A DNA stretch of 5,734 nucleotides from the NCBI GenBank assembly GCA_947474415.1, contig CANJKD010000192.1:1-5734 (forward strand), written 5' to 3'. The position numbers and the translations under genes are program-made. Every line of letters begins with the position of its first letter. Within the stretch, counting starts at the first letter, position 1. The notes under the pieces are model-generated. The model searched no databases. It worked only from the letters and a program-made list of their open reading frames with translations, and was not told the DNA's origin. Shown piece by piece: positions 5,364 to 5,734 of this stretch. This stretch comes from Burkholderiales bacterium. Lineage in GTDB: Bacteria > Pseudomonadota > Gammaproteobacteria > Burkholderiales > Burkholderiaceae_C.

Positions 5364-5734
5364 TTACTTCGGCAGCAGCACGGTGTCGATGATGTGGATC
5401 ACGCCGTTGTCGGCCACGATGTCGGTCGCGGTGACCTTGGCGTTGTTCACCATCACGCCACCACTGGTGGCGACGGTGATGTCCGAGCCCTGCACGGTCT
5501 TGACCGGGCCGGCTTTCACGTCCTTGGCCATCACCGTGCCGGCCACCACGTGATAGGTCAGCACAGCCTTGAGCTTGGCCTGGTCGGCCAGCAAGGCGTC
5601 GAGGTCGGCCTTGGGGATCTTGGCAAAGGCGGCGTCGGTTGGCGCGAACACGGTGAACGGCCCTTTGCTCTTGAGCGGTCCGATCAGGCCGGCGGCCGTC
5701 AGCGCAGCGGCCAGGGTCTTGAAGTTGCCGGCAC
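5364..5734 (-). CDS. Fasciclin (FAS1) domain protein, C-terminal part
   Basis: The gene enters from the right edge and ends at TAA 5366-5364. About 122 residues are visible, beginning [20 protein letters not shown]. The FAS1 hallmarks are present: the H1 box [15 protein letters not shown], the central YHVVAG, and the C-terminal H2 box [14 protein letters not shown], which ends the protein. A lone FAS1 domain is about 130-140 residues. Bacterial members are usually secreted or surface proteins of 160-190 residues, so little beyond a signal peptide is probably missing. FAS1 domains mediate adhesion or protein interaction, but the bacterial role is mostly unknown. The small ORF at 5109-5294 may follow it on the same transcript. 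Confidence 0.95.
   Translation of the reverse strand, partial: AGNFKTLAAALTAAGLIGPLKSKGPFTVFAPTDAAFAKIPKADLDALLADQAKLKAVLTYHVVAGTVMAKDVKAGPVKTVQGSDITVATSGGVMVNNAKVTATDIVADNGVIHIIDTVLLPK

Overview
The window is GC-rich, with strongly GC-biased third codon positions. Its proteins look like those of a betaproteobacterium, probably order Burkholderiales (Rubrivivax/Leptothrix/Ideonella-like). This placement rests on protein flavour and codon use only. No RNA genes, CRISPR arrays, complete insertion sequences or phage genes were seen.

Layout. (1) 1-604, minus: the 5' part of prfB (release factor 2), including a textbook +1 programmed frameshift site. (2) 698-1654, minus: an alpha/beta hydrolase with an intact catalytic triad. 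(3) 1655-1899: a divergent intergenic region with a perfect 24-bp palindrome and a 47-codon ORF whose stop overlaps the next start. (4) 1900-2433, plus: a GNAT acetyltransferase of the spermidine/thialysine acetyltransferase type. (5) 2463-4226, plus: an AMP-forming acyl-CoA synthetase, closely spaced behind the GNAT gene and likely co-transcribed. It carries an apparent in-frame insertion of about 90 bp just after its P-loop. (6) 4337-4978, minus: a membrane sensor whose N-terminus matches the plant ethylene-receptor (ETR1) transmembrane domain, with all main copper/ethylene residues kept at identical spacing. The ORF stops inside a PAS domain and has no output module. (7) 5109-5294, minus: a small uncertain ORF with a good ribosome binding site. 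(8) 5364-5734, minus: the C-terminal part of a fasciclin (FAS1) protein that runs off the window.

How the genes relate. prfB and the hydrolase face the same way, but the 93-bp gap gives no clear sign of an operon. The GNAT-synthetase pair is the only convincing operon. It pairs a protein or small-molecule acetyltransferase with an enzyme whose active-site lysine lies in a PX4GK motif, the kind of site known to be acetylated in other acyl-CoA synthetases. The sensor and synthetase genes converge, separated by 110 bp with a hairpin. The FAS1 gene and the small ORF may share a transcript.

The most unusual points are the ethylene-receptor-like domain on a truncated protein, the in-frame palindromic insertion in the synthetase (which recalls the in-frame palindromic elements of Rickettsia), and the palindrome-bearing segment at the GNAT start. 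None of these is shown to be a new system.
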